64,000 nucleotides of DNA from an uncultured Lachnospiraceae bacterium (GCA_948794795.1 CAQGLR010000010.1:36437-100436), one strand, 5' to 3'; shown: positions 15,685-25,343, counted from the first letter of the stretch. A program made the numbers and translations. The notes: generated by a model from the letters alone, not told the origin.

Positions 15685-17443
15685 GATTGACGGATGGCTC
15701 CGGGAACTGGATGAAGAGCCTGGCACTGGTATCATAAACCGCAAAGAGTGCCAGGAAGCACTTTTTCTTGAGTACGTTTCACGTTCTGGTAATTGTATGG
15801 AAAAAAGAAAAGCACTTTTAAAACTCTTTAACGCAGGTGAAAAGATAACAGGGGAAAAAGGGCTTAGAAAAGAGTTGGCGGCATTTGACATTGGGTATTT
15901 TGGCAGGGCATATCTGTCCCATTACTTTAGCAGGAAATCTCCAGCGTTCCACGAAGAACTGGATGATATATGGTATAAAGGGGTGCTAAAATCCAAAAAT
16001 CCTTTAAAGGCTGCAAAGGAAATATCAAAATCCAAAGGCTCGAGACAGGTAATAGCCGCACCCAGAGGACATGCCAAAAGCACAAACTTTACTTTTAAAG
16101 ATACACTTCATGCAGTTCTTTATGGATACAAGCATTACTGCATCCTGATATCGGATTCCTCTGACCAGGCGGAAGAGTTTTTAGAAAACATAAAAACAGA
16201 GCTGGAAGAAAATGCAGACATAATAGAAGATTTTGGCATATTAAAAGGTAATAAAGTATGGCGGTCAGGAGTTATTCTCACTAAAACTGACATAAAAGTG
16301 GAAGCCATTGGTTCAGGAAAAAAAATCAGAGGAAGACACCACCGCAACTGGCGGCCAGATTTAATTGTACTTGATGATATAGAAAACGATGAGAATGTAA
16401 ACACACCAGAACAGAGGAAAAAACTTAAATCATGGTTTGACAAAGCGGTGTCAAAAGCAGGGGATACATATACTGACATTATGTATATTGGCACAGTGTT
16501 ACATTATGATTCGCTGTTAAGCAATGTCTTAAAGAACCCACGTTACCATGCAAAGAAATACAGGGCTGTCATATCGTGGGCTGACAACAGGAAACTCTGG
16601 GATGAATGGGAAAGCATATATATAAATATTTTTGACGAAAACCATGAGCAAAACGCAAAGCAGTTTTTCCTTATGCATATGGATGAAATGCTTAAAGGCG
16701 CAGAAGTTTTATGGACAGATAAGCTTTCATACTATGACCTGATGGAAATAAAGGTATCAGAGGGTGAGGCATCATTTAACAGTGAACTGCAGAATGACCC
16801 TGTAGACCCTGACAACGCAACATTTAATCCTGAATGGTTTGACTATTACGAACCAGAACTTATTAACTTTAAAGACCCTGAGTTTGTATTTATAGCTGCA
16901 AATGACCCATCACTTGGGAAGAATAAGCGGTCAGACACAAGTGCAGTCATCAACATTGCCCTCTCAACAAAGACAGGATACATGTATATAGCAGATGCTT
17001 CCATAGAAAAGAGGAAGCCTGATGCCATTATTGAAGATGTTTTTGAAATGTCAAGGCGTTTAAAAAGGGATTACGGAAAAGGGTTTTATAAGTTTGGGGT
17101 AGAAACGGTGCAGTTCCAGTTTTATTTCAAGGATGTGATGGCGCAAAAATCAGTGGAACAGGGCGAGTACATACCAATCGAAGAAATACAGAGCAGTGTC
17201 AATAAAACATTGCGTATAGAATCCCTGCAGCCTGTAGTAAAAAACAAGTACCTTAAATTTAACCGGGCACATAAAACACTGTTAGAACAGATGCAGCAGT
17301 TCCCTATGGGTAAAAATGATGACGGGCCGGATGCGTTACAGATGGCTGTACAGCTTGCGCAGGGTGTAAAAGGGATTGCGGCTGGCACACAATACCAGAG
17401 CATAATGAAACGTAAATTCCGCATGGGCAGGGGTGCATATTAG
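15677..17443 (+). CDS. terminase large subunit (Mu gp28-like)
   Basis: This gene encodes 588 residues. The packaging ATPase has Walker A APRGHAKST (128-136) and Walker B LIVLDDIE (229-236). The RNase-H-like nuclease begins at FIAANDPSLGK with a conserved Asp, and a late GPDALQMAV segment contains another acidic residue. It pumps DNA into the prohead and cuts at headful with flanking host DNA, as Mu does. Gene order gp27-gp28-gp29 supports the assignment. Confidence 0.93.
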   Translation: MIEIDGWLRELDEEPGTGIINRKECQEALFLEYVSRSGNCMEKRKALLKLFNAGEKITGEKGLRKELAAFDIGYFGRAYLSHYFSRKSPAFHEELDDIWYKGVLKSKNPLKAAKEISKSKGSRQVIAAPRGHAKSTNFTFKDTLHAVLYGYKHYCILISDSSDQAEEFLENIKTELEENADIIEDFGILKGNKVWRSGVILTKTDIKVEAIGSGKKIRGRHHRNWRPDLIVLDDIENDENVNTPEQRKKLKSWFDKAVSKAGDTYTDIMYIGTVLHYDSLLSNVLKNPRYHAKKYRAVISWADNRKLWDEWESIYINIFDENHEQNAKQFFLMHMDEMLKGAEVLWTDKLSYYDLMEIKVSEGEASFNSELQNDPVDPDNATFNPEWFDYYEPELINFKDPEFVFIAANDPSLGKNKRSDTSAVINIALSTKTGYMYIADASIEKRKPDAIIEDVFEMSRRLKRDYGKGFYKFGVETVQFQFYFKDVMAQKSVEQGEYIPIEEIQSSVNKTLRIESLQPVVKNKYLKFNRAHKTLLEQMQQFPMGKNDDGPDALQMAVQLAQGVKGIAAGTQYQSIMKRKFRMGRGAY

Positions 17444-17451
17444 GAGGATAT

Positions 17452-19029
17452 ATGTTTGGCTTTAAGAAAAAAAAGGAAACAACAGCATTTAATCCTGAAA
17501 CAGATACAGGACAGATAAAACCAGTAAGGGTAAGAGTGGCTGCAGGGGATATCAATGACAAATATTCCACATATCCGTCCAACGGGCTTACCCCAAAAAG
17601 GCTTGCCAGGATATTCCGTGCGGCTGATGACGGGGATGTCAGGGAACAGATGGAACTGTTTGAGGAACTGGAAGAAAAAGACCCGCATCTGTTTTCACAG
17701 CTGCAGACAAGGAAGCTTGCAGTCGCTGGGTTAGACTGGGAAGTACAGCCATTTAGTGGTGATGGACATGATAAACAGGTGGCAGATTTTATAGATGCGC
17801 AACTTAAGGGATTAGAGAACCTGGATGATATTTTTATAGATTTACTGGATGCTATTGGAAAAGGTGTAAGTATTGCGGAAATCGAATGGGATATTGGTGC
17901 AAACGGGACTAACATAATAAATGATATCAGATACATCCACCCTAAAAAACTGGCCTGGAACCCACAGACGGATGAAATGGAAATCTGCACAAAGGAATAT
18001 CCATCTGGCATAGGGCTTCCTGAAAACAAATTTGTGGTACATAAATATAAAGCCAAGTCAGGACATACCAGCAGGAGTGGTATTTTAAGGGTTGTAGCAT
18101 GGATGTACCTGTTTAAAAATTATGATGTAAAAGACTGGGTTGCGTTTTGTGAAGTGTTTGGCATGCCCCTGCGTCTGGGAAAATACAGTGCTGCTGCATC
18201 TGATGATGATAAAAAATCACTAATTGAAGCTATTTACAGTCTTGGCAGCGATGCGGCAGGGATTGTGCCAGACACCACGGTTATTGAATTTATCGAAAGC
18301 AACAAGACCACAAGTGTTGAGATATACGAGCGGCTGGCAAGGTACTGTGATGAACAGGTTAGCAAGGCGGTATTAGGACAGACATTGTCTTCTGATTCCG
18401 GGGGCGGCTCATATGCACAGGGAAAAGTGCATAATGAAGTACGCCATGACCTGACAGCAGCTGACGCTAAAGCACTGGCAAAAACAATCAGGCGGGATAT
18501 AATAAAACCCCTTGTCAGGTATAACTTTGGCACAGATGCCAATATACCATTTTTTATATTTGACTGTAAAGAGGTAGAAGACCAGAAAGAAACAGTTGAA
18601 ATATACAAGACACTTGTATGTGATATGGGGCTTAAAATACCTGAAAGCCATATCTATAAAAAGTTTAACATCCCAAAACCGGAAGATGGCGAGAGGGTGC
18701 TTGAGCCGGCAGTAAAGCCATCTGTACAGGATGAAGGGGAAAGCTTTAAGATGGAAAGTTTTAAGCAGGATTATGACGAAGTACAAGGACATCTTGATGG
18801 CATGGCAGAGGAATCCATAAAACACGCAGAGGGCATTTTCCATGAAATGGTAAAACCTTTGGTTAATATTGTTGACAAAACAGATGACCTTGAAACACTC
18901 AGGCAGACCCTTAAAGACGAAAAAAAGGTAAACGAACTGTACAGCCAGATGGAATCACCAGAGTTAGAGGATATTCTGCACCAGTCAATGTATTTAGCGG
19001 AACTTATCGGAAGGAGTGCAGAAGAATGA
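17452..19029 (+). CDS. portal protein (Mu gp29-like, DUF935)
   Basis: This gene encodes 525 residues from an ATG with AGGAGG upstream. Family features include the LFEELEEKDPHLFSQLQTRK segment, GLDWEVQPF, and a GVSIAEIEWDI block. It forms the ring at the head vertex through which DNA passes. Overlaps the next gene (ATGA at 19026). Confidence 0.9.
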   Translation: MFGFKKKKETTAFNPETDTGQIKPVRVRVAAGDINDKYSTYPSNGLTPKRLARIFRAADDGDVREQMELFEELEEKDPHLFSQLQTRKLAVAGLDWEVQPFSGDGHDKQVADFIDAQLKGLENLDDIFIDLLDAIGKGVSIAEIEWDIGANGTNIINDIRYIHPKKLAWNPQTDEMEICTKEYPSGIGLPENKFVVHKYKAKSGHTSRSGILRVVAWMYLFKNYDVKDWVAFCEVFGMPLRLGKYSAAASDDDKKSLIEAIYSLGSDAAGIVPDTTVIEFIESNKTTSVEIYERLARYCDEQVSKAVLGQTLSSDSGGGSYAQGKVHNEVRHDLTAADAKALAKTIRRDIIKPLVRYNFGTDANIPFFIFDCKEVEDQKETVEIYKTLVCDMGLKIPESHIYKKFNIPKPEDGERVLEPAVKPSVQDEGESFKMESFKQDYDEVQGHLDGMAEESIKHAEGIFHEMVKPLVNIVDKTDDLETLRQTLKDEKKVNELYSQMESPELEDILHQSMYLAELIGRSAEE

Positions 19030-19748
19030 ATAAAGCCATATATGGACTTGCAAGCAGCTTTATTTTTAAAGCGGCAGTTAGTTTTCTAAAAAATAAGACA
19101 CCTTTAACAGCTGAAGAATATAAAAAGCTTGATAGTGTATATAAGGCAAAGGCTTTTACTGTATCAGGATACACAAGCCTTATAGTGCTCCAGACATTTC
19201 TTGACGAACTGGAAAGTGCCTGTGAAAGCGGTAAGACAAAAAAAGATTTTATGGAAACAATGAATGGGTTTCTTACACGCAATGGTTATGAGGGCATTAA
19301 TCCATTCCATGCTGATGTGATATTCCGGACAAATATACAGACAGCATATAACGCAGGACATTACAAGAGCATGACAGACCCAGCAGTTAAAAAACTGCGT
19401 CCGTACTGGAAATATGTAACAGCAGGTGATAGCAAAGTAAGACAGTCACATGCGGTAATGGATGGCAGGATATATTTAGCAGACGACCCTGTATGGGATA
19501 TATGGTATCCGCCAAACGGATTCAGATGCAGATGCTCTGTTATAAGCCTAAGCAAAAGACAGGTGGAAGAATCAGGTATGCCAGTAAGCAAATGGCTGCC
19601 CTATGATGGCGGCTATAAATATCCAGACAAAGGCTTTTCAAACAATCCCGCAAAAGATGCATATAAACCTGGCCTGTCAGGAGTAAATGAGGGTTTAAAG
19701 AAAGCATTTAATAGCAGAAAACAAAGAAAAAACCATAAGGGTATTTAA
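19026..19748 (+). CDS. head morphogenesis protein (Mu gpF/gp30-like)
   Basis: This gene encodes 240 residues, shorter than Mu gpF (over 400). The Phage_Mu_F signature is complete: FRTNIQTAYNAGHY, then SKVRQSHAVMDG and PPNGFRCRCSV. It is needed for prohead assembly. It ends in a Lys/Arg-rich tail (SRKQRKNHKGI). A 117-bp gap with tandem palindromes follows. Confidence 0.88.
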   Translation: MNKAIYGLASSFIFKAAVSFLKNKTPLTAEEYKKLDSVYKAKAFTVSGYTSLIVLQTFLDELESACESGKTKKDFMETMNGFLTRNGYEGINPFHADVIFRTNIQTAYNAGHYKSMTDPAVKKLRPYWKYVTAGDSKVRQSHAVMDGRIYLADDPVWDIWYPPNGFRCRCSVISLSKRQVEESGMPVSKWLPYDGGYKYPDKGFSNNPAKDAYKPGLSGVNEGLKKAFNSRKQRKNHKGI

Positions 19749-19809
19749 AGGCGGCTGCAGCGGTTTTAAAAATATTGCAGTCAAATTCTTTAACTGTGGG
19801 TAAACAGGT

Positions 19810-19830
19810 GCGTTATAACGCGTTATAACG
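19810..19830. repeat. tandem palindromes in the middle of the prophage
   Basis: Two overlapping units of CGTTATAACG (19811-19820, 19821-19830) form a 21-bp block that includes GCGTTATAACGC, followed by another GCGTTA. The 12-mer is identical to the one at 6178-6189 near the left end. The block lies between the gpF-like and protease genes, about 43% of the way along the prophage. A DNA-binding site is likely; the protein is unknown. Confidence 0.6.
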
Positions 19831-19865
19831 GCGTTAGAGGGGCAAATGAAAAGGAGAGGTTAAGC

Positions 19866-20894
19866 GTGGATGATATAATTATATGTTCGGGCGGCATGGT
19901 GGATGTGGATGGTGTGCCAGAAGAAATAAAAATCCTGCCACTTGGACACGTACATTCGCAGAAAGGTGACTTTGAAGTTGATGACGAAAGCGTAAAGCTT
20001 ATCGTGGAACAGTTTAAAAAAAGGAATGTAGACCTTGTTGTTGACTATGAGCACCAGACACTTAAGGATGTGCAAGCCCCTGCTGGTGGATGGATTGAGG
20101 ACATATATAAAGGCAGGGATGCTGTCATGGCAAAAGTAAAATGGACAGACAGGGCAAAGGAATATTTAAAAAACAGGGAATACCGCTACATATCCCCTGT
20201 TGTAATGGTCAGGAAAAAAGACAGGAAAGCTGCGGCGTTACATTCCGCTGCATTAACAAACACACCAGCCATTGATGGGATGTTTGCGGTTGTAAACTCC
20301 CTTGGCACAGATGACATGAAAGAAGATGAGGAGGAAACCAAAATGGACATTAAGGAATTAGCTAAACTTCTGGGGCTGCCAGAAACCGCTACAGAGGAGG
20401 AAGTTAAAAGTGCACTTGAGGCAGCAAGGGAGACGCTTGGCGGAAACAAAGAGGACAGCACAGGAAGTGATGGCAATGAGCCAGAAGCTGCCCCTGTTGC
20501 AAACTCTGTTGTGCTTTCTTTGTTAGGGCTGCCTGGAAATGCAAAGACAGAAGATGCAGCGGCTGCAATAATGGCACTTAAGGCAGGTGCAGGAAACAAT
20601 GAACTTGTTGCGCTGAAAGAAGAAATTGAAAAGCGCAATGCGGGTGATATGGTACAAACCGCCCTTAAGGCTGGAAAGATTACAGCAGCACAAAAAGAGT
20701 GGGCGTTAAGCTATGCGTTAAGTGATAAAGATGGATTTAAGGCATTTATAGATAAAGCACCTGTAGTTGTACCACAAGGAAAGTTAGATTTAAAGGATGC
20801 ACCAGACAACAGCAAGGCTGGATACGATATGGAAATCCTTAAAAACTGCGGCATATCAAAAGAGGACTATGAAAAATATTACAAGGAGGGTTAG
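19866..20894 (+). CDS. head maturation protease with C-terminal scaffold (Mu I/Z-like)
   Basis: This gene encodes 342 residues from a GTG with AAGGAGAGG upstream. Residues 1-145 match the Mu protease I domain (PLGHVHSQKGDFEVDD, then VDLVVDYEHQT, HSAALTNTPAID). Residues 160-342 are a helical, Ala/Glu-rich scaffold region (DIKELAKLLGLPETATEEE). The protease degrades scaffold once the shell has formed. An internal in-frame start probably yields the scaffold alone (see the nested entry). Confidence 0.9.
   Translation: MDDIIICSGGMVDVDGVPEEIKILPLGHVHSQKGDFEVDDESVKLIVEQFKKRNVDLVVDYEHQTLKDVQAPAGGWIEDIYKGRDAVMAKVKWTDRAKEYLKNREYRYISPVVMVRKKDRKAAALHSAALTNTPAIDGMFAVVNSLGTDDMKEDEEETKMDIKELAKLLGLPETATEEEVKSALEAARETLGGNKEDSTGSDGNEPEAAPVANSVVLSLLGLPGNAKTEDAAAAIMALKAGAGNNELVALKEEIEKRNAGDMVQTALKAGKITAAQKEWALSYALSDKDGFKAFIDKAPVVVPQGKLDLKDAPDNSKAGYDMEILKNCGISKEDYEKYYKEG
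20343..20894 (+). CDS. nested scaffold protein (Z-like) from internal start
   Basis: In the same frame as the protease gene, ATG 20343 is preceded by GAGGAGG with 8-base spacing, much better than chance. It would give a 183-residue scaffold beginning MDIKELAKLLGLPE. In Mu, gene Z is likewise the 3' part of gene I. The start signal is seen; the product is inferred. Confidence 0.65.
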   Translation: MDIKELAKLLGLPETATEEEVKSALEAARETLGGNKEDSTGSDGNEPEAAPVANSVVLSLLGLPGNAKTEDAAAAIMALKAGAGNNELVALKEEIEKRNAGDMVQTALKAGKITAAQKEWALSYALSDKDGFKAFIDKAPVVVPQGKLDLKDAPDNSKAGYDMEILKNCGISKEDYEKYYKEG

Positions 20895-20896
20895 TT

Positions 20897-21340
20897 ATGG
20901 ACAGGACAGGAAACCAGAAACTTTCCAGCTCTGACATTTATATCCCTGTTGCGGCTGGTACGGTGATAACAGAGGCGGCAATGGTTGCGGTAAACACAGA
21001 CGGGTATGCTGTAATGGCATCCAAAGCTGCAGGGCAATGCGTTGCAGGGTGCGCAATGGGATTTGCAGATAATACTGCTGGAAATGCAGGGGCATTGGCA
21101 GTGCCAGTAAGACGTGGGGCATTTGTGTGGGATAATGATGGCAGCATAAAACAAACGGATATCTTAAAAGATGCTTATGTGTCAGATGCAAGGACTGTCA
21201 CTATTACAGCAGACGGCTCAAGCAAGGCAGGAAAGATTATAGCAGTTGATGCTGATGGCGTGACAGTGGAAATGCTAAACGGCAGGGAAACTGCTACAAC
21301 AGTACCAGCAGGCGGAAAAGACGGAGGTAGTGAGGGATGA
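20897..21340 (+). CDS. head decoration-like protein (gp33/DUF2190-like position)
   Basis: This gene encodes 147 residues. It is rich in Ala/Gly/Val beta segments (IPVAAGTVITEAAMVAVN, then VPVRRGAFVWDN), as in phage capsid-cement proteins with a DUF2190-type fold. Located between the scaffold and major capsid genes and overlapping the latter (ATGA at 21337). The family assignment is moderate. Confidence 0.62.
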   Translation: MDRTGNQKLSSSDIYIPVAAGTVITEAAMVAVNTDGYAVMASKAAGQCVAGCAMGFADNTAGNAGALAVPVRRGAFVWDNDGSIKQTDILKDAYVSDARTVTITADGSSKAGKIIAVDADGVTVEMLNGRETATTVPAGGKDGGSEG

Positions 21341-22236
21341 TTGTAAACCAGGCAAATTTAAGGGGATTAGATGTAAGTTATTCCACAGCATACAATAAGG
21401 CATTTAAGGGTGTTGTAAGCAATTATAATAAGATTGCAACAACAGTACCAAGCCAGACGGCAGAAACCAGTTACAAATGGCTTGGGCAAATCCCACAGAT
21501 GCGTGAATGGATTGGTGACAGGGAAGTGCAGAAGCTGTCTGCATATGGTTACACTATAAGGAACAAAAAATTTGAAATGAGTGTATCTGTGCCAAGGGAT
21601 GATATTGAAGATGACCAGTATGGCGTATACACACCATATTTTTCAAGCATTGGGGAGGCTGCAGCACAGCACCCGGATATACTTTGTTTTGGTGCACTTA
21701 AGGAAGGTTTCAAGAAAAAGTGCTATGATGGCAAAAATTTCTTTGCGGATAACCATACATCCGAAGAGAGCGGCAAGGAAAAAGCATCTAACCTGTCACA
21801 TAGCAAGTTAGATGCGGACAGTTACGAGGCAGGGCGTACAGCCATGATGAGCATTACAGGGGATAAGGGCAGGAGCTTAAACCTTGTACCAGACCTTTTG
21901 GTGGTGTCACCAGCAAACGAAAAGGCGGCACGCATGATACTAAAAGCAGACTATATAAATGGTACTACCAACATTTATAAGGATACCGCAGAACTACTTG
22001 TGTCCACAGAGCTTGCAGATGTACCAGACGCATGGTTTTTACTTTGCACCAGGCGTTTCTTAAAACCAATAATTTTCCAGAAGAGAAAAGAGATAAAACT
22101 TGTAGCCTTAACAAGGGATAATGACCAGAATGTATTTATGAAAGATGAATTTATCTGGGGTGCAGACGGACGTTCCAACGCTGGGTATGGGTTCTGGCAG
22201 ATGGCTTATGGTTCTGATGGTACAGCTACGGCTTAA
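21337..22236 (+). CDS. major capsid protein (Mu gpT-like)
   Basis: This gene encodes 299 residues, close to Mu gpT (305). Characteristic stretches are NQANLRGLDVSYSTAYNKAF near the start, YKWLGQIPQMREWIGDR, KFEMSVSVPRDDIEDDQYG, and the C-terminal VFMKDEFIWGADGRSNAGYG. It forms the icosahedral shell. Confidence 0.93.
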   Translation: MIVNQANLRGLDVSYSTAYNKAFKGVVSNYNKIATTVPSQTAETSYKWLGQIPQMREWIGDREVQKLSAYGYTIRNKKFEMSVSVPRDDIEDDQYGVYTPYFSSIGEAAAQHPDILCFGALKEGFKKKCYDGKNFFADNHTSEESGKEKASNLSHSKLDADSYEAGRTAMMSITGDKGRSLNLVPDLLVVSPANEKAARMILKADYINGTTNIYKDTAELLVSTELADVPDAWFLLCTRRFLKPIIFQKRKEIKLVALTRDNDQNVFMKDEFIWGADGRSNAGYGFWQMAYGSDGTATA

Positions 22237-22249
22237 AGAGGTGGTGTAA

Positions 22250-22714
22250 GTGGCATATTGCAGTATAGATGAAGTCATATCAATGCTAAAGCCTGATATG
22301 TTAGATGCAATTATTGATGGCAGTTACAGGGAAGATGATTCGGAAAGGAAAAAAGATATAACACCTATTGCAGGACAGGCTATAACTGATGCACAGGCAG
22401 AAATTGACGGATACCTTGCAGCCAGATATAACGTACCATTTGCAAGAGTACCAGCAGTAATTGGCAAATTTGCAAAGGATATAGCCATCTATAACCTTGT
22501 ATCACGCATGGGCATAGACGAAAGTGACCGTGAAAAAACATATCTTACAAGATATAATGCGGCAGTTGCGTTTTTAACAAAAGCAGCCGAAGGCAAAGTG
22601 GAAGTTACCATAACGCCAGAAGAAGATATGCCAGGAAGCGTGACAGTGCAGAACAATTTTGAAACAAAAAGCAATGCCAGGATATTTACGAGGCAGAGCA
22701 TGAGGGGATGGTAA
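22250..22714 (+). CDS. Mu gp36-like protein (DUF1320), head-tail joining
   Basis: This gene encodes 154 residues from a GTG at 22250 with AGAGGTGGTG upstream. It starts MAYCSIDEVISML and has the helical pattern AEIDGYLAARYNVPFARVPAVI typical of DUF1320/adaptor proteins. Follows the capsid gene as in Mu. Confidence 0.82.
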   Translation: MAYCSIDEVISMLKPDMLDAIIDGSYREDDSERKKDITPIAGQAITDAQAEIDGYLAARYNVPFARVPAVIGKFAKDIAIYNLVSRMGIDESDREKTYLTRYNAAVAFLTKAAEGKVEVTITPEEDMPGSVTVQNNFETKSNARIFTRQSMRGW

Positions 22715-22715
22715 A

Positions 22716-23204
22716 ATGTCATCTATTTCTATAAGGCTTGAAGGGGAAATGGATAATCTGCTTAAAAGACTGGCAGCAATAGCGGATATTGACAAAGCTG
22801 GCATTATGGCGGCAATGGCTGAAACCCTGCGCACATCAACAGTAGAGCGGTTTAATACACAAACATCCCCTTCAGGTGACAGGTGGCATCCATCTGTAAT
22901 GGCTGACAGCGAGGGCGGCAAGACACTTACAAAATCCGCAGTCCTTAAAAATTCTATTCATGCCGAGTCGGACAGCACAGGAGCGGCAGTAGGGACAAAT
23001 ACTATATATGCAGCAACGCACCAGCTTGGGGATGAAAGGACAATAAGGGCGAAAGAAAGCGGATACCTGCGGTTTAAAATTTCTGGCAGATGGGTAAGCG
23101 CCCCATCTGTCCGTGTAAACATACCAGCAAGGCCATTCCTTGGCATAAGCAAAGAAGATGGAAGTGAAATAAAAGCATTAATTGATGAAGCGTTTGGAGA
23201 GTAA
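22716..23204 (+). CDS. virion morphogenesis / tail completion protein (Mu gpG-like)
   Basis: This gene encodes 162 residues. The Phage_tail_S pattern is visible: SPSGDRWHPSVM, then LKNSIHAESDSTGAAVGTN, YAATHQLGD and IPARPFLGIS. It probably joins head and tail or caps the tail. Separated from gp36 by a single base. Confidence 0.82.
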   Translation: MSSISIRLEGEMDNLLKRLAAIADIDKAGIMAAMAETLRTSTVERFNTQTSPSGDRWHPSVMADSEGGKTLTKSAVLKNSIHAESDSTGAAVGTNTIYAATHQLGDERTIRAKESGYLRFKISGRWVSAPSVRVNIPARPFLGISKEDGSEIKALIDEAFGE

Positions 23205-23206
23205 GC

Positions 23207-23728
23207 ATGAAAGCAGAAAGGGATTACCTTGTACAGGCACTAAAAAAAGCAGGAGTACATGGCAGGATACATGAATCCTTAAAAAGCCTTAAAAACTGCA
23301 ATGAGGTACATACAGGCGCAGTCTTAAGGATAGGGGAAAGTTTCACATGTTCAGGGTCAAAAAAGATATATACGGATGCAGAGGGGCAACGGAAACAGAG
23401 AAACAAACTGTTTGACAGGGTTACAACTTTAAATGTCATAATAGCAGACAGTAATGAAGAAAAAGCAGAGGAAATACTTTCATGCTTTCTTGAAAACATA
23501 TCTAAAGGATTTGAGGTTAATGGCAACTGGGTTGGTATTGAAATCGGTGAGGCAGACTGGATTGAAAAGGACGACAGTATTTTAAAATCCAAAATTGCTG
23601 TACAGTTTGATGTCACCCTGACAGGTGGCATTTATACAGATACGGACTTAGGCAATGTTAGGCTTGGCAATATAAAATTAAAAATGGACAGAGGTGAGAA
23701 TAATGGCAGCAAAGATAACGGAGAATGA
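23207..23728 (+). CDS. tail terminator-like protein (gp37-like position)
   Basis: This gene encodes 173 residues. The order (after gpG, before sheath) and the alpha/beta pattern, with QFDVTLTGGIYTD near the C-terminus, fit a gp37-type protein. It overlaps the next small gene by 26 bp. No catalytic motif seen. Confidence 0.6.
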   Translation: MKAERDYLVQALKKAGVHGRIHESLKSLKNCNEVHTGAVLRIGESFTCSGSKKIYTDAEGQRKQRNKLFDRVTTLNVIIADSNEEKAEEILSCFLENISKGFEVNGNWVGIEIGEADWIEKDDSILKSKIAVQFDVTLTGGIYTDTDLGNVRLGNIKLKMDRGENNGSKDNGE

Positions 23729-23900
23729 AACTTATGAAACCATTGAAGAATTAAAGGCAAAAGCTGGCACAACGGATGCTGTATTTCTTGGTGCCAAAAT
23801 GGCACAAGGCTGGAAAACAGGCAAAAAAGTTACAGAGAAAGAATACAAGGACGCAGTGGCTGCGTTTAACAATGCACCTATAGACGGAAGGACGGTGTAA
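23703..23900 (+). CDS. small tail protein (gp38/DUF2635-like position)
   Basis: This gene encodes 65 residues from ATG 23703, with AGAGGTGAG upstream inside the end of the preceding gene. Sequence begins MAAKITENETYETIEELKAK. Short proteins of this size precede the sheath gene in Mu-like phages. Role unknown. Confidence 0.6.
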   Translation: MAAKITENETYETIEELKAKAGTTDAVFLGAKMAQGWKTGKKVTEKEYKDAVAAFNNAPIDGRTV

Positions 23901-23903
23901 AAG

Positions 23904-25337
23904 ATGTACAGCGAAGTAAATGTTGAGGTTGAAGACGGCAATCTGGGCAGGAACTCAAGCGTAGCAACACATGCACAGGCAAAGATTGGTGTGTCGGATG
24001 TGGAAAGCAGTGTACCAGTTCTTATCACTAATTCCATGAAACCAGATGACATTAAGGCTAAATTAGGCTATTCACCTCTTGCGGATGCGTGTATCGATGC
24101 AGTTGAAAACGGGCTGCAGACAATATATGCGTTTCCAGTAAAGGCAGATGTTGCTGGCTCAACAGGGGATATAACACATTCTGGCACAGGAACAGGAACA
24201 GCCAGTGTTAAAGGTGAGCCAAACAATACTTACGATATCGTGGTAAACATTACAGAAACTGGCAATTTAAATGAGGGCAGTTTCAGATATTCCATTGATG
24301 GCGGCAATAATTTTTCTGACGAATATACAATACCGCTTGGCGGTGCGTTTGAGATGCAGTACACAGGATTAACGCTGGAGTTTACAAATACAGATGCTAG
24401 TGATGGCACAAAAAGTTTTATTTCTGGGGATGCATATTCTTTTAGCACAACTGTGCCAACGGTTAATAATGCCCATGTACTGGAAGCGGTAGAAAAGCTT
24501 GCAGCATACAACAGGATGGTTGAGGTATGCCATATAGTAGGGGTTTCTGGCAAAGCGTTGTGGGCGGCATTACAGGGTGAAGCTGAAGAGTTTCTGACAA
24601 TGTACAAAAAGCCTGTGATATTTCTCTGTGAAGCAAGAGCTTGTAAAAGTGATGAAACATTAGATGAGTATATGGCAGCTATGGAGGCAGAAAAAAAGGG
24701 TATCAGTAGTTATTTTATATGTGTTTCGTTGACGTATGGGACATATATGCGGAAAGATTTACGCATACAGAATATTAATATGGCAGGGGTAATATCAGGT
24801 CTAATTGGACAGGCAAAAGAAAGCCTTTCTATTGGTTGTGTTGAAGAGTTCCCGGTAAGTTCCGCAAAACTGCTTAAAATACTGCCAGAGGGGATAGAAA
24901 ACTATAACAGGGAATTTGACAACATGAAATATACTATATTCCGCCAGTATGATGGCAAGGAAGATTTTTATGTGTCTAATGGCAATGTTATGGCTTCTGC
25001 TGGGAGCGATTTCCAGTATGTTGAGAGTGTCAGGGTTTTAAACAGGATTGTAAGGGATGTAGCTGCAAAAGCAGTAGATAAAATCCAGACAGAGATTGAC
25101 CCTGGCGGGATAGAGAGCAGCATAAAAGCTATTGAAGCATATTTTAACATTGCAATGGAATATTGCGAAAGAGATAAAATCATAAGCTCTGGCGAGGTCA
25201 CAATAAACACAGAGGGATTAAATATCTTAAGGGATGAAACATTAGACGTGGAAGCTGTATGGGTCCCAATGGGTACAGCAAGGGTTTACAACATAAAGTT
25301 TGCAGTAAGCAATCCTGCATCATCTGGAGGAGAGTGA
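23904..25337 (+). CDS. contractile tail sheath protein (Mu gpL-like)
   Basis: This gene encodes 477 residues, close to Mu gpL (495). The N-terminal handshake strand, the SVPVLITNSMKPDDIKAKLG region, and the C-terminal VEAVWVPMGTARVYNIKFAV strand are as expected. An inserted beta domain (about 95-190, with TGTGTASVKGEPNNTYDIVV) decorates the outside. It shows the phage is a myovirus. Confidence 0.88.
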   Translation: MYSEVNVEVEDGNLGRNSSVATHAQAKIGVSDVESSVPVLITNSMKPDDIKAKLGYSPLADACIDAVENGLQTIYAFPVKADVAGSTGDITHSGTGTGTASVKGEPNNTYDIVVNITETGNLNEGSFRYSIDGGNNFSDEYTIPLGGAFEMQYTGLTLEFTNTDASDGTKSFISGDAYSFSTTVPTVNNAHVLEAVEKLAAYNRMVEVCHIVGVSGKALWAALQGEAEEFLTMYKKPVIFLCEARACKSDETLDEYMAAMEAEKKGISSYFICVSLTYGTYMRKDLRIQNINMAGVISGLIGQAKESLSIGCVEEFPVSSAKLLKILPEGIENYNREFDNMKYTIFRQYDGKEDFYVSNGNVMASAGSDFQYVESVRVLNRIVRDVAAKAVDKIQTEIDPGGIESSIKAIEAYFNIAMEYCERDKIISSGEVTINTEGLNILRDETLDVEAVWVPMGTARVYNIKFAVSNPASSGGE

Positions 25338-25343
25338 TAAGGC

